Source of the DNA: Fibrella forsythiae
GTDB lineage: Bacteria; Bacteroidota; Bacteroidia; Cytophagales; Spirosomataceae
Length of the DNA: 64,000 bases
Direction: 5' to 3'
Assembly (NCBI RefSeq): GCF_017353175.1
Contig: NZ_JAFMYW010000007.1
Coordinates: 372,001-436,000, forward strand
How positions within the stretch are numbered: the first letter of the stretch is position 1; every line of letters begins with the position of its first letter. This document shows, piece after piece, positions 33,009-41,134 of the stretch. Made by a program: the position numbers and the translations under genes. The notes beneath the pieces are model-generated. The model worked only from the letters and a program-made list of their open reading frames with translations, made no database searches and was not told the origin of the DNA.

Positions 33009-33536
33009 TTACGAGGTTGGATGCTGTTCGTAAATGGTCCAGTGCTGAAGCTGTCCGGTCTGTTTACCCGTCAGGATAACCCGCGAATTGGTCGACCCTT
33101 TTTCGTCGGCCGGCGTGATATAAAGCTGCGTTCCTTTGAGCCGGATCAGGTACGTATTGGCTGCAACGGGAATAAACTCCCACTCCTGCTTGGCACCAAC
33201 AGCTGACAGTGGTCGCTGTTCCAGGGCCACACCTGCCTTCAGATCGGCCTCGACGGGCTGGAGTGTTTTGCTGGTAAAAAGGTTTTTCAGTTTGTAGCTG
33301 CTACTGCCATCGACCACGGATGTCTGCTGGAAATCCCAGGTCATGCACTTCCAGTTTACCGGGTTATAGAGCACAATGGGCGTCCCGTCTTTCCGGTTCG
33401 CATCTTCTACCCGGAGCAACATCCCCGTCTGCACATTTTTGATGGCGTATGTGCCTTTAATTGCCTGAGCAAACAAAGTCGTTTGATTTAGCAGTGCATA
33501 AAGCAAACAGAGACCAAGAAGCAAGTGCTTTCTCAT
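33009..33536 (-). CDS. Secreted ricin-type beta-trefoil lectin-domain protein
   Basis: A 175-residue protein with signal peptide (residues 1-23, ending LFAQA), then three trefoil-like repeats: YAIKNVQTGMLLRVEDANRK, YKLKNLFTSKTLQPVEADL and YLIRLKGTQLYITPADEKG. Aromatic/Gln-rich ends (WDFQQ, WEFIPV, HWTIYEQ) correspond to the QxW positions of ricin B/CBM13 modules. It has no catalytic domain, so it may tether or recognise a carbohydrate for the adjacent GH43-like enzyme. A palindrome follows upstream at 33584-33627. Confidence 0.75.
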   Translation of the reverse strand: MRKHLLLGLCLLYALLNQTTLFAQAIKGTYAIKNVQTGMLLRVEDANRKDGTPIVLYNPVNWKCMTWDFQQTSVVDGSSSYKLKNLFTSKTLQPVEADLKAGVALEQRPLSAVGAKQEWEFIPVAANTYLIRLKGTQLYITPADEKGSTNSRVILTGKQTGQLQHWTIYEQHPTS

Positions 33537-33583
33537 TGCAGCGAGTGTTTTGCAGTGAATTTGTTGAAAATTGCTGACGCTGG

Positions 33584-33627
33584 GCTTCGCGCGCTAGGTT
33601 GCTGTCGAAGGGCCTAAAGCGCGAAGC
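33584..33627. repeat. Intergenic palindrome with GTCGAAGGG apex
   Basis: Arms at 33584-33598 (GCTTCGCGCGCTAGG) and 33613-33627 pair over 13 of 15 bases, and the apex contains GTCGAAGGG (33604-33612), the complement of CCCTTCGAC. Its left arm shares GCGCTAGGTTGCTGTCG with the palindrome at 39880-39937. The 311-base gap 33537-33847 holds this and the terminator below. Confidence 0.75.
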
Positions 33628-33773
33628 AATGTTAGAAGGTTTTCTGTTTTATGGCAAAGCCCTCTCAGTTAGACAAACCCAGATTAGGTCATAACTATCC
33701 CTACAACAGCCCAGCAATCCTTTTCAGGCGCGTACGCAGGCATAGTTAGGTGAGCTTCTCCGACACGATGAAC

Positions 33774-33839
33774 AGGCTTTTCAGGATTGTTACTTCACGC
33801 GTAAAAAGGGATCAGCGCAGAATAAATCCTGAAGAGCCT
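33774..33839 (-). terminator. Inverted repeat after the dienelactone hydrolase gene
   Basis: Arms AGGCTTTTCAGGATT (33774-33788) and AATCCTGAAGAGCCT (33825-33839) match at 14 of 15 positions with a 36-base loop. The repeat starts nine bases beyond the stop at 33848. Its loop is long for a classical terminator. Confidence 0.45.
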
Positions 33840-33847
33840 GTTTAAAA

Positions 33848-34705
33848 CTACACCAGCTTTTCTTTCAGGAATTTCGTGGTACGTTCCCAAGCTAGTTTTG
33901 CGGCGGCTTCGTTGTATCGGGTTGGGGCCGTATCGTTGTTGAATGCGTGCTGTGCGCCTTCATACACATACAATTCATAGGGTACCTTAGCCGCTTTCAG
34001 GGCTGCTTCGTAAGCTGGAATACCAGCGTTTATGCGCTCGTCGAGGCCACCGTAGTGGAGTTGCACGGCCGCTTTGATCTTGGGTACGTCGGCCGCTTCA
34101 GGCTGGCGACCGTAGAACGGTACGGCCGCTTTCAGGTCTGGCGAGTACACGGCTAGTTGATTGGCCATGGCACCGCCCCAGCAGAACCCAACACAGCCAA
34201 CTTTGCCTGTACTGTCGGGCCGGGTTTTCATGTACTCGACCCCTTTGACAAAGTTGTTGCGCGTCACTGTCGCGTCGAGCTTACCGAATAACTCCCGCAT
34301 CTGGGTTTCGTCAGTTGGTGTGCCGCCAGCTCCCGACAGGGCATCAGGGGCCATGGCTACAAACCCGGCCAGCGCCATGCGACGAGTAATGTCTTCGATG
34401 TGTGGGTTCAGCCCACGGTTTTCGTGAATCACCACCACGGCAGGGTACTTGCCAGCCGCCGCCGGACGAGCCAGATACCCTTTCATCGTAATGCCATCAC
34501 CCGGGTACGTGATCGACTCCGTTTTGATCCGGTCGTCGTTATGAGGAACGGTAGCTGCCTGCGCGTAATTCACTTCCAGCAAGGGCAGAACAGATAGGGC
34601 GGCCGCCATGCTGCCCGTTAGTTTGGCCAGTCGTTTCAGGAAATCGTCGCGTTTGAGCGGCTTATGCGTGTACTCGTCGAACAGGTTTATAATGCGCTGA
34701 TCCAT
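33848..34705 (-). CDS. Dienelactone hydrolase family protein
   Basis: A 285-residue alpha/beta hydrolase. The leader (about 1-50) contains KRDDFLKRLAKLTGSMAAAL, an export or anchor signal with a Tat-like flavour but no twin Arg. The core has HENRGLNPHIEDITRR, the nucleophile Cys in VGCVGFCWGGAMAN (near 165), Asp in GGLDERI and His in GAQHAFNND. These are the Cys-Asp-His triad of dienelactone hydrolases. Cleavage of a lactone or ester is likely; there is no aromatic-degradation gene nearby to support a beta-ketoadipate role. It lies 40 bases downstream of the carbon-nitrogen hydrolase gene on the same strand. Confidence 0.85.
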   Translation of the reverse strand: MDQRIINLFDEYTHKPLKRDDFLKRLAKLTGSMAAALSVLPLLEVNYAQAATVPHNDDRIKTESITYPGDGITMKGYLARPAAAGKYPAVVVIHENRGLNPHIEDITRRMALAGFVAMAPDALSGAGGTPTDETQMRELFGKLDATVTRNNFVKGVEYMKTRPDSTGKVGCVGFCWGGAMANQLAVYSPDLKAAVPFYGRQPEAADVPKIKAAVQLHYGGLDERINAGIPAYEAALKAAKVPYELYVYEGAQHAFNNDTAPTRYNEAAAKLAWERTTKFLKEKLV

Positions 34706-34745
34706 GCTTGGTTTTTAGCTAGTTAGTGTTGATTGGAAAGATAGG

Positions 34746-35705
34746 TTACGAAGTTGCGTCGTTGGTAAGCCAGACTACTTTTTGCTCTGATTGATGGGGT
34801 TGCCCCAGTACATCGGCATACAACTCAGGGCGGCGGGCCTTGCGGTAGCGGTAGCCGCCCGCCTGCTGTAGCTTTTCGGGCGTACAGGTGGCCGTTACGA
34901 CCTCATTGCCTAATTGCCGGCACTCGGCCAGGATATCGCCGAACGGATCCAGAATCATGGAGCAGCCGTTTTTAAGCTGGTCTTCGTCCATACCAATCGG
35001 ATTGGAGAAGACGACGTAGATACCATTGTCATAGGCACGGGCGGGTAACCATTTCATGAGCCAGGCGCGTCCTTTCAGCCCGTCGAACTCGAGCCGAAGC
35101 GACGTTGGATCTGCCTCCCGATTAGCCCACAAGGCTGGATCAGCGAAGCCAGCGCCGGGCCGGGTTGATGGCGTCATCATGGTCACGTGCGGCATAAAAA
35201 TGATGTCGGCCCCCAGCAAGGCTGTGGCCCGCACGTTCTCCACGATGTTGTTGTCATAGCAGATAAGAATACCGCATGTCCAGCCAAACAGGTCGAAGAT
35301 GACGTATTCGTTGCCAGGCAGAATATGCGGATTGATAAACGGATGCAGCTTGCGGTACTTAGCCACCAGCCCGTTTTTATCAACGCACACGTACGCTTTG
35401 AAGAGTTGATCGTCGTGGTCTTTCTCGAACAGACCAGCCAATATGACAATGTCATGTTCCTCGGCAATCTGCCGAAGCGATTCGATGCTTTCTCCCGCCG
35501 GAATAAACTCGGCCACCGCCAGCATCTGCTCTTTCGAGAGGTGCCGGGCGAAGGTGTAACCCGTAATGGAACATTCGTGAAAGGCAACAACCTGTGCTCC
35601 CTGCCGGGCGGCTTCGCCCGCCAGTTGCCGGATAATTGCCAGATTCGCGGCCTTGTCGCCACTGGCATTTTCAAACTGGGCAGTCGCAATTTTCAGGTTC
35701 TGCAT
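34746..35705 (-). CDS. Carbon-nitrogen hydrolase (nitrilase superfamily)
   Basis: A 319-residue cytosolic enzyme splitting an amide or nitrile C-N bond. The Glu-Lys-Cys triad is visible: Glu in FHECSITGY, Lys in KYRKLHPFI and Cys in GILICYDNN. The second Glu region follows near the Met-rich VTMMTPSTR loop. Residues TSLRLEFDGLKGRAWLMKW match amidase/carbamoylase-like branches. A longer in-frame start at 35783 would add 26 Pro/Cys/Ser-rich residues with no family match, so 35705 is chosen. It forms a same-strand pair with the dienelactone hydrolase gene. Confidence 0.85.
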   Translation of the reverse strand: MQNLKIATAQFENASGDKAANLAIIRQLAGEAARQGAQVVAFHECSITGYTFARHLSKEQMLAVAEFIPAGESIESLRQIAEEHDIVILAGLFEKDHDDQLFKAYVCVDKNGLVAKYRKLHPFINPHILPGNEYVIFDLFGWTCGILICYDNNIVENVRATALLGADIIFMPHVTMMTPSTRPGAGFADPALWANREADPTSLRLEFDGLKGRAWLMKWLPARAYDNGIYVVFSNPIGMDEDQLKNGCSMILDPFGDILAECRQLGNEVVTATCTPEKLQQAGGYRYRKARRPELYADVLGQPHQSEQKVVWLTNDATS

Positions 35706-35811
35706 AAGCCGGTCTAACGTAGGTGGTTTAGCACTCGAACGCAAAAGAGGGAAACAAGAGCAGGTTACCGTGCAGGGGGACAAAAAAGCCGGTTAACCAG
35801 TCTGTTTCGCT

Positions 35812-35819
35812 TATTTTTG
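35812..35819 (+). promoter_or_regulatory. -7 box of the DUF1028 gene
   Basis: TATTTTTG is an exact fit to TAnnTTTG, ending 22 bases before the ATG at 35842. No clear TTG box is present at the expected upstream distance. Confidence 0.55.
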
Positions 35820-35841
35820 ACCAAAGCAATCAACCAAAACG

Positions 35842-36822
35842 ATGCGTAAACTTTTCCTTCTCTTCATCAGCCTGCCTTTATTTGCCACCGCCCAACACAC
35901 GCTGAAGGGCGATCCATTTGCCCACACATTTTCCATCGTAGCCCGAGACGAAAAGACGGGTGATCTGGCCGTTGGCGTTCAGAGCCACTGGTTTTCGGTA
36001 GGTACGTCGGTTTCCTGGGGCGAGGCTGGTGTGGGCGTAGTCGCCACCCAATCGTTCACCAATAAATCGTTCGGGATACGGGGGCTTCAACTGCTCAAAT
36101 CGGGCAAGACGGCCCAGGAAGCGTTGGATGAATTACTCCGCACCGACGAAGGCCGCGAGGTACGGCAGGTAGCCATTGCCGACGCCAAAGGCAACGTGGC
36201 CGTGCATACCGGCACCAAATGCATCGACTTTGCCGGGCATAAAAAAGGCAAGAACTTTTCGGTGCAGGCCAACATGATGCTTACCAACACCGTACCCAAC
36301 GCAATGGCCGAAGCGTTTGAAAAAAACGGTGCCTTGCCCCTTCCCGAACGGGTATTGAGCGCCCTGAACGCTGCCCAGGCTGCCGGTGGCGACATTCGTG
36401 GTCGGCAATCGGCAGTGCTTCTGGTGGTGAAAGGCAAAGCAACGGATGAACCCTGGAACGACAATCACCTTGTAGACTTGCGGGTAGACGACGCGGAACA
36501 GCCGCTGACGGAGATGGGGCGTCTGTTACGTACTCAGCGCGCGTATGAGTTCATGAATAACGGCGATCTGGCCACGGAGAAAAACGACATGAAAGCCGCA
36601 ATGGAAGCCTACGGTGCGGCCATGAAGCTCTTCCCAAAAAACCTGGAAATGCAATACTGGACCGCCATTGCGCTCGCCAACACCAAGCAGGTCCCTAAAG
36701 CAGCCACCATGCTTCGCGGCATTTACGCTAAAGACCAGAACTGGCGCGAACTCACGCGCCGATTACCCAAGGTTGGTTTATTAACGGTGTCAGCTGCCGA
36801 GTTGGCGCAATTGATCAAATAA
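35842..36822 (+). CDS. DUF1028 protein with C-terminal TPR-like helices
   Basis: A 326-residue exported protein: signal peptide 1-17 (ending ATAQ), then a DUF1028 domain (about 20-235) with HTFSIVARDEKTGDLAVGVQ, WGEAGVGVVATQSF and GDIRGRQSAVLLVV. The C-terminal helical pair (about 245-310) has YEFMNNGDLATEKNDMKAAMEAYGAAMKLFPKN, a TPR-like repeat. DUF1028 resembles Ntn-type amidohydrolases and is linked to peptide or amino-acid breakdown in some contexts, but no reaction is proven. The gene stands alone, with its own promoter box and a bidirectional terminator behind it. Confidence 0.85.
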   Translation: MRKLFLLFISLPLFATAQHTLKGDPFAHTFSIVARDEKTGDLAVGVQSHWFSVGTSVSWGEAGVGVVATQSFTNKSFGIRGLQLLKSGKTAQEALDELLRTDEGREVRQVAIADAKGNVAVHTGTKCIDFAGHKKGKNFSVQANMMLTNTVPNAMAEAFEKNGALPLPERVLSALNAAQAAGGDIRGRQSAVLLVVKGKATDEPWNDNHLVDLRVDDAEQPLTEMGRLLRTQRAYEFMNNGDLATEKNDMKAAMEAYGAAMKLFPKNLEMQYWTAIALANTKQVPKAATMLRGIYAKDQNWRELTRRLPKVGLLTVSAAELAQLIK

Positions 36823-36826
36823 GTTT

Positions 36827-36888
36827 ACCGTTTGCTGTTGCGCTGCTAAGGCTAAATTACCTTCCCAAGCAGCGCAACAGAAAACGGT
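36827..36888. terminator. Bidirectional terminator between the DUF1028 and kduD genes
   Basis: Arms 36827-36847 and 36868-36888 pair over 20 of 21 bases. A second complement of the outer half, AACAGCAAACGGTAAA, follows directly, so the arm word is duplicated on the right. The hairpin is placed between two converging genes. Confidence 0.75.
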
Positions 36889-36913
36889 AAACAGCAAACG
36901 GTAAACTAAAAAC

Positions 36914-37687
36914 CTACCGCCCCATCCAGCCACCGTCGACGGTGAGGATGGTGCCGTGAACGTAATTGGCGGCTTCTGATGCCAGGAATACGACCGGGCC
37001 TTTAAAATCGTCGGGTTCACCCCAACGGGCGGCCGGAATACGACCGAGTATCGATGCACTGCGGGCAGCGTCGGCGCGGAGGGCTTCGGTGTTATCAGTT
37101 GAGATATAGCCGGGGGCGATGGCATTCACGTTGACGCCTTTCGATGCCCATTCGTTGGCGAATGCTTTCACCAGGCTACCGATCGCGCCTTTGCTGGCAG
37201 CATAGCCAGGTACGTTGATCCCACCTTGAAAGGTCAGCAGAGATGCCGTGAAAATGACTTTGCCACTCCCTTGCTCAATCATCCGTTTGCCTATTTCGCG
37301 GGTCAGAATGAACTGGGCATTTTGATTTACCTCAATCACTTCGTCCCAGTAGGCATCAGTATGCTCAGCGGCGGGTTGGCGCAGGATTGTACCTGCATTG
37401 TTCACCAGAATATCGATGACGGGATGGTCGGCTTTTACTTTTTCGATAAAGTCGTACAGCGACGTGCGCTGCCCGAAATTAGCCTGATAGGCACAGAAAC
37501 GACGACCCAGCGCTTCAACAGCCTGGCCCACGGCGCTGCCTTCAGCGGCCAGATTCGCCGACACGCCAATGATGTCGGCTCCTGCTTCGGCCAGCGCCTC
37601 GGCCATGGCTTTGCCGATACCCCGATTGCAACCCGTTACTAAAGCAACCTTACCGGCTAATGAAAATGAGTGAAGTACGTTGGTCAT
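36914..37687 (-). CDS. kduD: 2-dehydro-3-deoxy-D-gluconate 5-dehydrogenase (KduD-like SDR)
   Basis: A 257-residue short-chain dehydrogenase. The Rossmann motif VTGCNRGIGKAMAEAL, NNAG (ILVNNAGTI), catalytic Ser (FTASLLTFQGG) and YxxxK (YAASKGAIG) are all present. The C-terminus YVHGTILTVDGGWMGR matches KduD. It reduces 2,5-diketo-3-deoxygluconate to 2-keto-3-deoxygluconate with NAD(P)H. The nearby kduI gene (41135-41986), which makes its substrate, supports this call over a generic SDR. It is the distal gene of a minus-strand uronate group, separated from the lyase gene by the compound palindrome 37763-37909. Confidence 0.85.
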   Translation of the reverse strand: MTNVLHSFSLAGKVALVTGCNRGIGKAMAEALAEAGADIIGVSANLAAEGSAVGQAVEALGRRFCAYQANFGQRTSLYDFIEKVKADHPVIDILVNNAGTILRQPAAEHTDAYWDEVIEVNQNAQFILTREIGKRMIEQGSGKVIFTASLLTFQGGINVPGYAASKGAIGSLVKAFANEWASKGVNVNAIAPGYISTDNTEALRADAARSASILGRIPAARWGEPDDFKGPVVFLASEAANYVHGTILTVDGGWMGR

Positions 37688-37762
37688 TGTGGAGGAAAGA
37701 GATTTTGTGTAGCGTTTAGATCAATACTGTTTGAGGGTGTGTTTGCTGCGTTAAGGCTTGTT

Positions 37763-37909
37763 GCTTCGCGCTTGTGGCCCTTCGACCGCAGCGGCGGACC
37801 GTTCCGCTCAGGGTGACAGGAAACTCAAGAATGTGAATGATAAACTTGTGTGAGGCTGTCACCCTGAGCCTGTCGGGGACGCCTAGTCGAAGGGCCACAA
37901 GCGCGAAGC
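37763..37909. repeat. Compound nested palindrome
   Basis: The outer arms (37763-37786 and 37886-37909) are perfectly complementary over 24 bases. They open with GCTTCGCGC and end in CCCTTCGAC. An inner pair of 13 bases (CTCAGGGTGACAG at 37807-37819, complement at 37856-37868) sits inside. The right flank reads CCCTGAGCCTGTCGGGG, a word I know as a dispersed bacterial repeat near GTCGAAGGG. It fills most of the gap between kduD and the lyase gene. Confidence 0.9.
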
Positions 37910-37944
37910 AGTGATTACATGTCAACAACATTCAGACACACCGC

Positions 37945-39825
37945 TTACTTCGGCCATTGCGCTAACGGTAAAACAGGTAACGAGCCCGAATTGCCCGCTT
38001 TTTCAGGAAGCAATAGCACGGTGAGCGCTGATTTTGAACCGGCGGGTAGCGTGACCTCGAAGCCAACTAAGGTTATTCCCGTGTTCGGATTTTCGAAATT
38101 ACGCGAGGGTGTCGTTGGCCATGTTTTCATAATCACTTTAGCCGGTGCCTGCACCTGCAGCGTAAGCTTCTTGCCATTCTTTGTCAGTTCAGCCCGATTC
38201 TCGCCGGTGATGGTTACCGTGGCAGGCGTAGCCATTGTCCAGCGTACGGTGGTCTCTTTGGGCAACGTTTCCAGCTCGTCGCGTACCAGCACGTACGACT
38301 TATCCACGATGGCAACACCCCGATTCGCTTTGACGACCTGCTCACTGTAGATGGGCGTCAGATCGGTGGTTACGTTCATAAAGTCTGGTTTAGCCGACGA
38401 CGACGTGATTTGTGAATGACCCTTTACTTGCTGGAGCTGCCCATTGATGGTCAGCGTATTGTGCGCGAAGTTATTGTACCGAAATACCGTCCACCGCTCC
38501 GAATCCTGCGTCATTCCCCACAGCTTGATGCCGTTCGTTTCCAGCGGATTGTATTCTTCCATGCCCAAATCCATCGCCCAGCGAACGCCATCGGCATCCA
38601 TGACGAACGAGCCAACGTCCATGTGGCCGTGGTTGACGCTTGGCGATCCGGTTTTAACGCCAACATAGATTGCCGATGGGTCTGACCACGACGAGCGCAT
38701 CATGGCTACCGGATTGGTACCGCTCCCCACCCAGACGTTCGACGCAGGTACGTTGATCTTGTCGAGTTTGAGGCCCGCGCTCCAGAGCATAACGGCCGGA
38801 ATCAGTCGGTTCCTGACGTGCTTTGTGGCTGGCACTTGCTGTAGTTGGCGACGTTCTTCAAGCAACAGCGACGGGTCATGCAGCTTATTGGCAAACCAGA
38901 ACATGGCGGGCTGCAACTCGCTACCCCCACCCGAATCAGAATAGTTGAACGGTGTGCCGGTTGGGCCCGTCATGTTCTCCATGAACGATGCCGTTTTCAT
39001 AAAGCCGGGAGCCTCCGACAAACCAAAATCTTGGCCAAATGCTTTTTCGAGGGCGCTGATCAGCAGCACGTTGAAGCTGGTTCCATATCCCCAGTAGCCG
39101 TAACCTTCCTGATACGCTCCCGTCGGTTTATAATCACCCATCGGCAGCTTCACGGTTGTGATAGCGCGGTTAATTATGGTACGGGCCAGGTCAGGCTGGT
39201 CTTCGTAGATAGCCAGCGCACCATACGCCATACCGGCATTGCACACCTGATTCCAATTGTGGGTGGCCTTGAGCCAGCTGGTGTTCTTCGGGTCGAGCGA
39301 CGGTTCGATGCCTTTTTTCAGTATCGCCTCGCGAATCGTGGCCTTTGCTTGATCCGACAAGCCGCTGTATAGCCAGTCGTAACCAATCGCCACCGCCAGG
39401 GTCATCTCAGCCACGTCGAGGAAGTGCGACGGGTTCCAGTCGGTGAAGGTCGAAGCGGCCAACATCTCTTGCTCACCCCGTTTCAGGTACGTTGGCCGCT
39501 GGGTTAGTCGCCAGGCGTACGAGAGAATAAAAATGCGACGAAGCGACTCACGCGATACGCTTAATAACCGTCGACCGATCAAGGTCCGTTCGGGCAATGG
39601 CGCATTCAGCAATGCGTCAGCTTCTGCCAGAATGGCCTGATGCATTTTAGCCCAGGTCGGATCGGCGTTGATCGTTTTCTGAATCGTCTGCTCCTCCCCT
39701 TTCAACAGCAATATCCGCGGATGATCGGGTACTTTTGTCGCCGCGCCCAATGGGGTATCCTGACTAAAAGCAGAGAGGCTGCTCAGTAACGTAATCAGTA
39801 GGAGATACAGCCGATTCAGGTTCAT
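37945..39825 (-). CDS. Heparinase II/III-family polysaccharide lyase
   Basis: A 626-residue exported enzyme with signal peptide (ends SAFSQ). The N-terminal half is an alpha/alpha toroid (about 40-350; ATHNWNQVCNAGMAYGALAI, YQEGYGYWGYGTSFN with Tyr/His candidates). The C-terminal half is a beta-sandwich with the heparinase II/III signature VNHGHMDVGSFVMDADGVRW and FAHNTLTINGQ. Such lyases cleave uronic-acid glycosidic bonds by beta-elimination, leaving 4,5-unsaturated ends. GH88, KduI and KduD genes beside it fit that product exactly. Alginate, glycosaminoglycan-like or pectin-type polymers are possible substrates. An in-frame start at 39939 only adds residues encoded by palindrome 39880-39937; 39825 begins the signal peptide. 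Confidence 0.82.
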   Translation of the reverse strand: MNLNRLYLLLITLLSSLSAFSQDTPLGAATKVPDHPRILLLKGEEQTIQKTINADPTWAKMHQAILAEADALLNAPLPERTLIGRRLLSVSRESLRRIFILSYAWRLTQRPTYLKRGEQEMLAASTFTDWNPSHFLDVAEMTLAVAIGYDWLYSGLSDQAKATIREAILKKGIEPSLDPKNTSWLKATHNWNQVCNAGMAYGALAIYEDQPDLARTIINRAITTVKLPMGDYKPTGAYQEGYGYWGYGTSFNVLLISALEKAFGQDFGLSEAPGFMKTASFMENMTGPTGTPFNYSDSGGGSELQPAMFWFANKLHDPSLLLEERRQLQQVPATKHVRNRLIPAVMLWSAGLKLDKINVPASNVWVGSGTNPVAMMRSSWSDPSAIYVGVKTGSPSVNHGHMDVGSFVMDADGVRWAMDLGMEEYNPLETNGIKLWGMTQDSERWTVFRYNNFAHNTLTINGQLQQVKGHSQITSSSAKPDFMNVTTDLTPIYSEQVVKANRGVAIVDKSYVLVRDELETLPKETTVRWTMATPATVTITGENRAELTKNGKKLTLQVQAPAKVIMKTWPTTPSRNFENPNTGITLVGFEVTLPAGSKSALTVLLLPEKAGNSGSLPVLPLAQWPK

Positions 39826-39879
39826 AACGAGGTTGGTTTGGTTTTGGAAGGAGCAAGTGTGTTGCTTCGCGCATAGAAG

Positions 39880-39937
39880 GCTTCGGGCGCTAGGTTGCTG
39901 TCGCCTTGCCCTTCGACAGCAACCTAGCGCCCGAAGC
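39880..39937. repeat. Intergenic palindrome with CCCTTCGAC apex
   Basis: Perfect 24-base arms (39880-39903 and 39914-39937; GCTTCGGGCGCTAGGTTGCTGTCG and complement) are separated by 10 bases. CCCTTCGAC (39909-39917) spans apex and arm. An unpaired TTGCTTCGCGC lies just to the left (39862-39872), as if an older arm had been displaced. It lies between the GH88 and lyase genes. Confidence 0.9.
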
Positions 39938-39952
39938 ACTACAGGATTACCA

Positions 39953-41134
39953 CTACCCCCGTTTCTTATTCAGCGCATCGTAGCGCAGCAGGGCTTCGAG
40001 GTAGTAATAATCAGCGTAAACGAGCGGCACGTCGACTTCGCTTTTGGCGGGCTTATGGCCTACACAATGCTTGATAATGAAGTGATTGTTCTCGCCAGGG
40101 TTTGCCCGGTACGTTGGGCTCGACAGGCTTTGTAGCATCTGCTCGGCCGCCTGCATATAGGTTTTAGCCGAAGGGCCGCCATACGTACCGAGTTCAAGCA
40201 GCGCCGAAGCGGTGATGGCTGCGGCTGAGGCATCGCGTTCTTCGGTCGGAATACCCGGTGCATTGAAATCCCAGTACGGCACTTTGTCGGCAGGCAGGTT
40301 CGGGTGATTTAGATAAAAGTCGGCGATGCGGCGAGCCTGATCGAGGTACTTCTTGTCTTTTGTTTCCCGATACATGACCGTGTAGCCGTACAATCCCCAA
40401 GCCTGTCCTCGTGCCCATGCCGATTCATCGGCGTACCCCTGCGCTGTTTTTTTGGCGGCGACGGTTCCGTCCGGATTGTAACAGACCACGTGGAAGCTAC
40501 TGCCGTCGGGGCGGTAGTGGTTTTTCAGGGTATTGTCAGCGTGGATGATAGCGATCTCCCGCAGCCGTTTATCACCGCCGTTCTTGGCCGCCCAGAACAG
40601 CAGTTCCAGGTTCATCATGTTATCGATGATCACGGGATAGTTATACGTCTGAAACTTATTCCACGACTTGATCAGCCCCACTTTCGGATCGAAACGGGTT
40701 GCCAGTGACTTGGCTGCGGTAAGCATAACGGGCTTGTACGATTCGTTTTTCGTGAGCCGATAGCCATTGCCGAACGGGCAGTAGATCATGAAGCCCAGAT
40801 CGTGCGTCCCGGTATTATACTGCTCTTTTTTGACGGCAGCTGTCCAGAGTTCAGCCGCCTTTTTCCAACGCGCATCACCAGCTTCCTGAAACAGGTACCA
40901 AAGCGAACCGCCGAAAAATCCGCTGCACCACCAGTCTGATTTCATATCGCGCGGTGTGCCATCTGGATTCGTCGACTGCGGGAATCGGGTGGTATCGGGG
41001 TGCGCTTTCAGCATGCCGTCGTACTGTCTGGCAGCCACGGCGAAAGCGCCTTTCACATCAATGGGAGCTTGTGTCTGCGCCGACGCCAGCCGGGTTAGAC
41101 ACAAAAGAGCAATCAAGGTTGTAGAACGGATCAT
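39953..41134 (-). CDS. Unsaturated glucuronyl hydrolase (GH88 family)
   Basis: A 393-residue exported protein: signal peptide ends LASAQ. The (alpha/alpha)6-barrel has GH88 landmarks: WWCSGFFGGSLWYL, THDLGFMIYCPFG with the first acidic residue, IIDNMMNLELLFWA with the second Asp, and GYADESAWARGQAWGLYG. It hydrates the 4,5-double bond of unsaturated uronides released by lyases, which frees the sugar and yields 5-keto-4-deoxyuronate. It directly follows kduI (the kduI stop is adjacent to this start), so the two are surely cotranscribed. GH105 is a less likely alternative. Confidence 0.88.
   Translation of the reverse strand: MIRSTTLIALLCLTRLASAQTQAPIDVKGAFAVAARQYDGMLKAHPDTTRFPQSTNPDGTPRDMKSDWWCSGFFGGSLWYLFQEAGDARWKKAAELWTAAVKKEQYNTGTHDLGFMIYCPFGNGYRLTKNESYKPVMLTAAKSLATRFDPKVGLIKSWNKFQTYNYPVIIDNMMNLELLFWAAKNGGDKRLREIAIIHADNTLKNHYRPDGSSFHVVCYNPDGTVAAKKTAQGYADESAWARGQAWGLYGYTVMYRETKDKKYLDQARRIADFYLNHPNLPADKVPYWDFNAPGIPTEERDASAAAITASALLELGTYGGPSAKTYMQAAEQMLQSLSSPTYRANPGENNHFIIKHCVGHKPAKSEVDVPLVYADYYYLEALLRYDALNKKRG

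Noticed and set aside
37716-37931. 71-codon frame over the compound palindrome
   Set aside because: It is encoded almost wholly by the inverted repeat, and there is no reason to think it is translated.
39826-39939. N-terminal extension of the lyase gene
   Set aside because: The 38 extra residues come from the palindrome 39880-39937 and precede a good signal peptide at 39825. The same kind of false extension occurs at 45383-45445.
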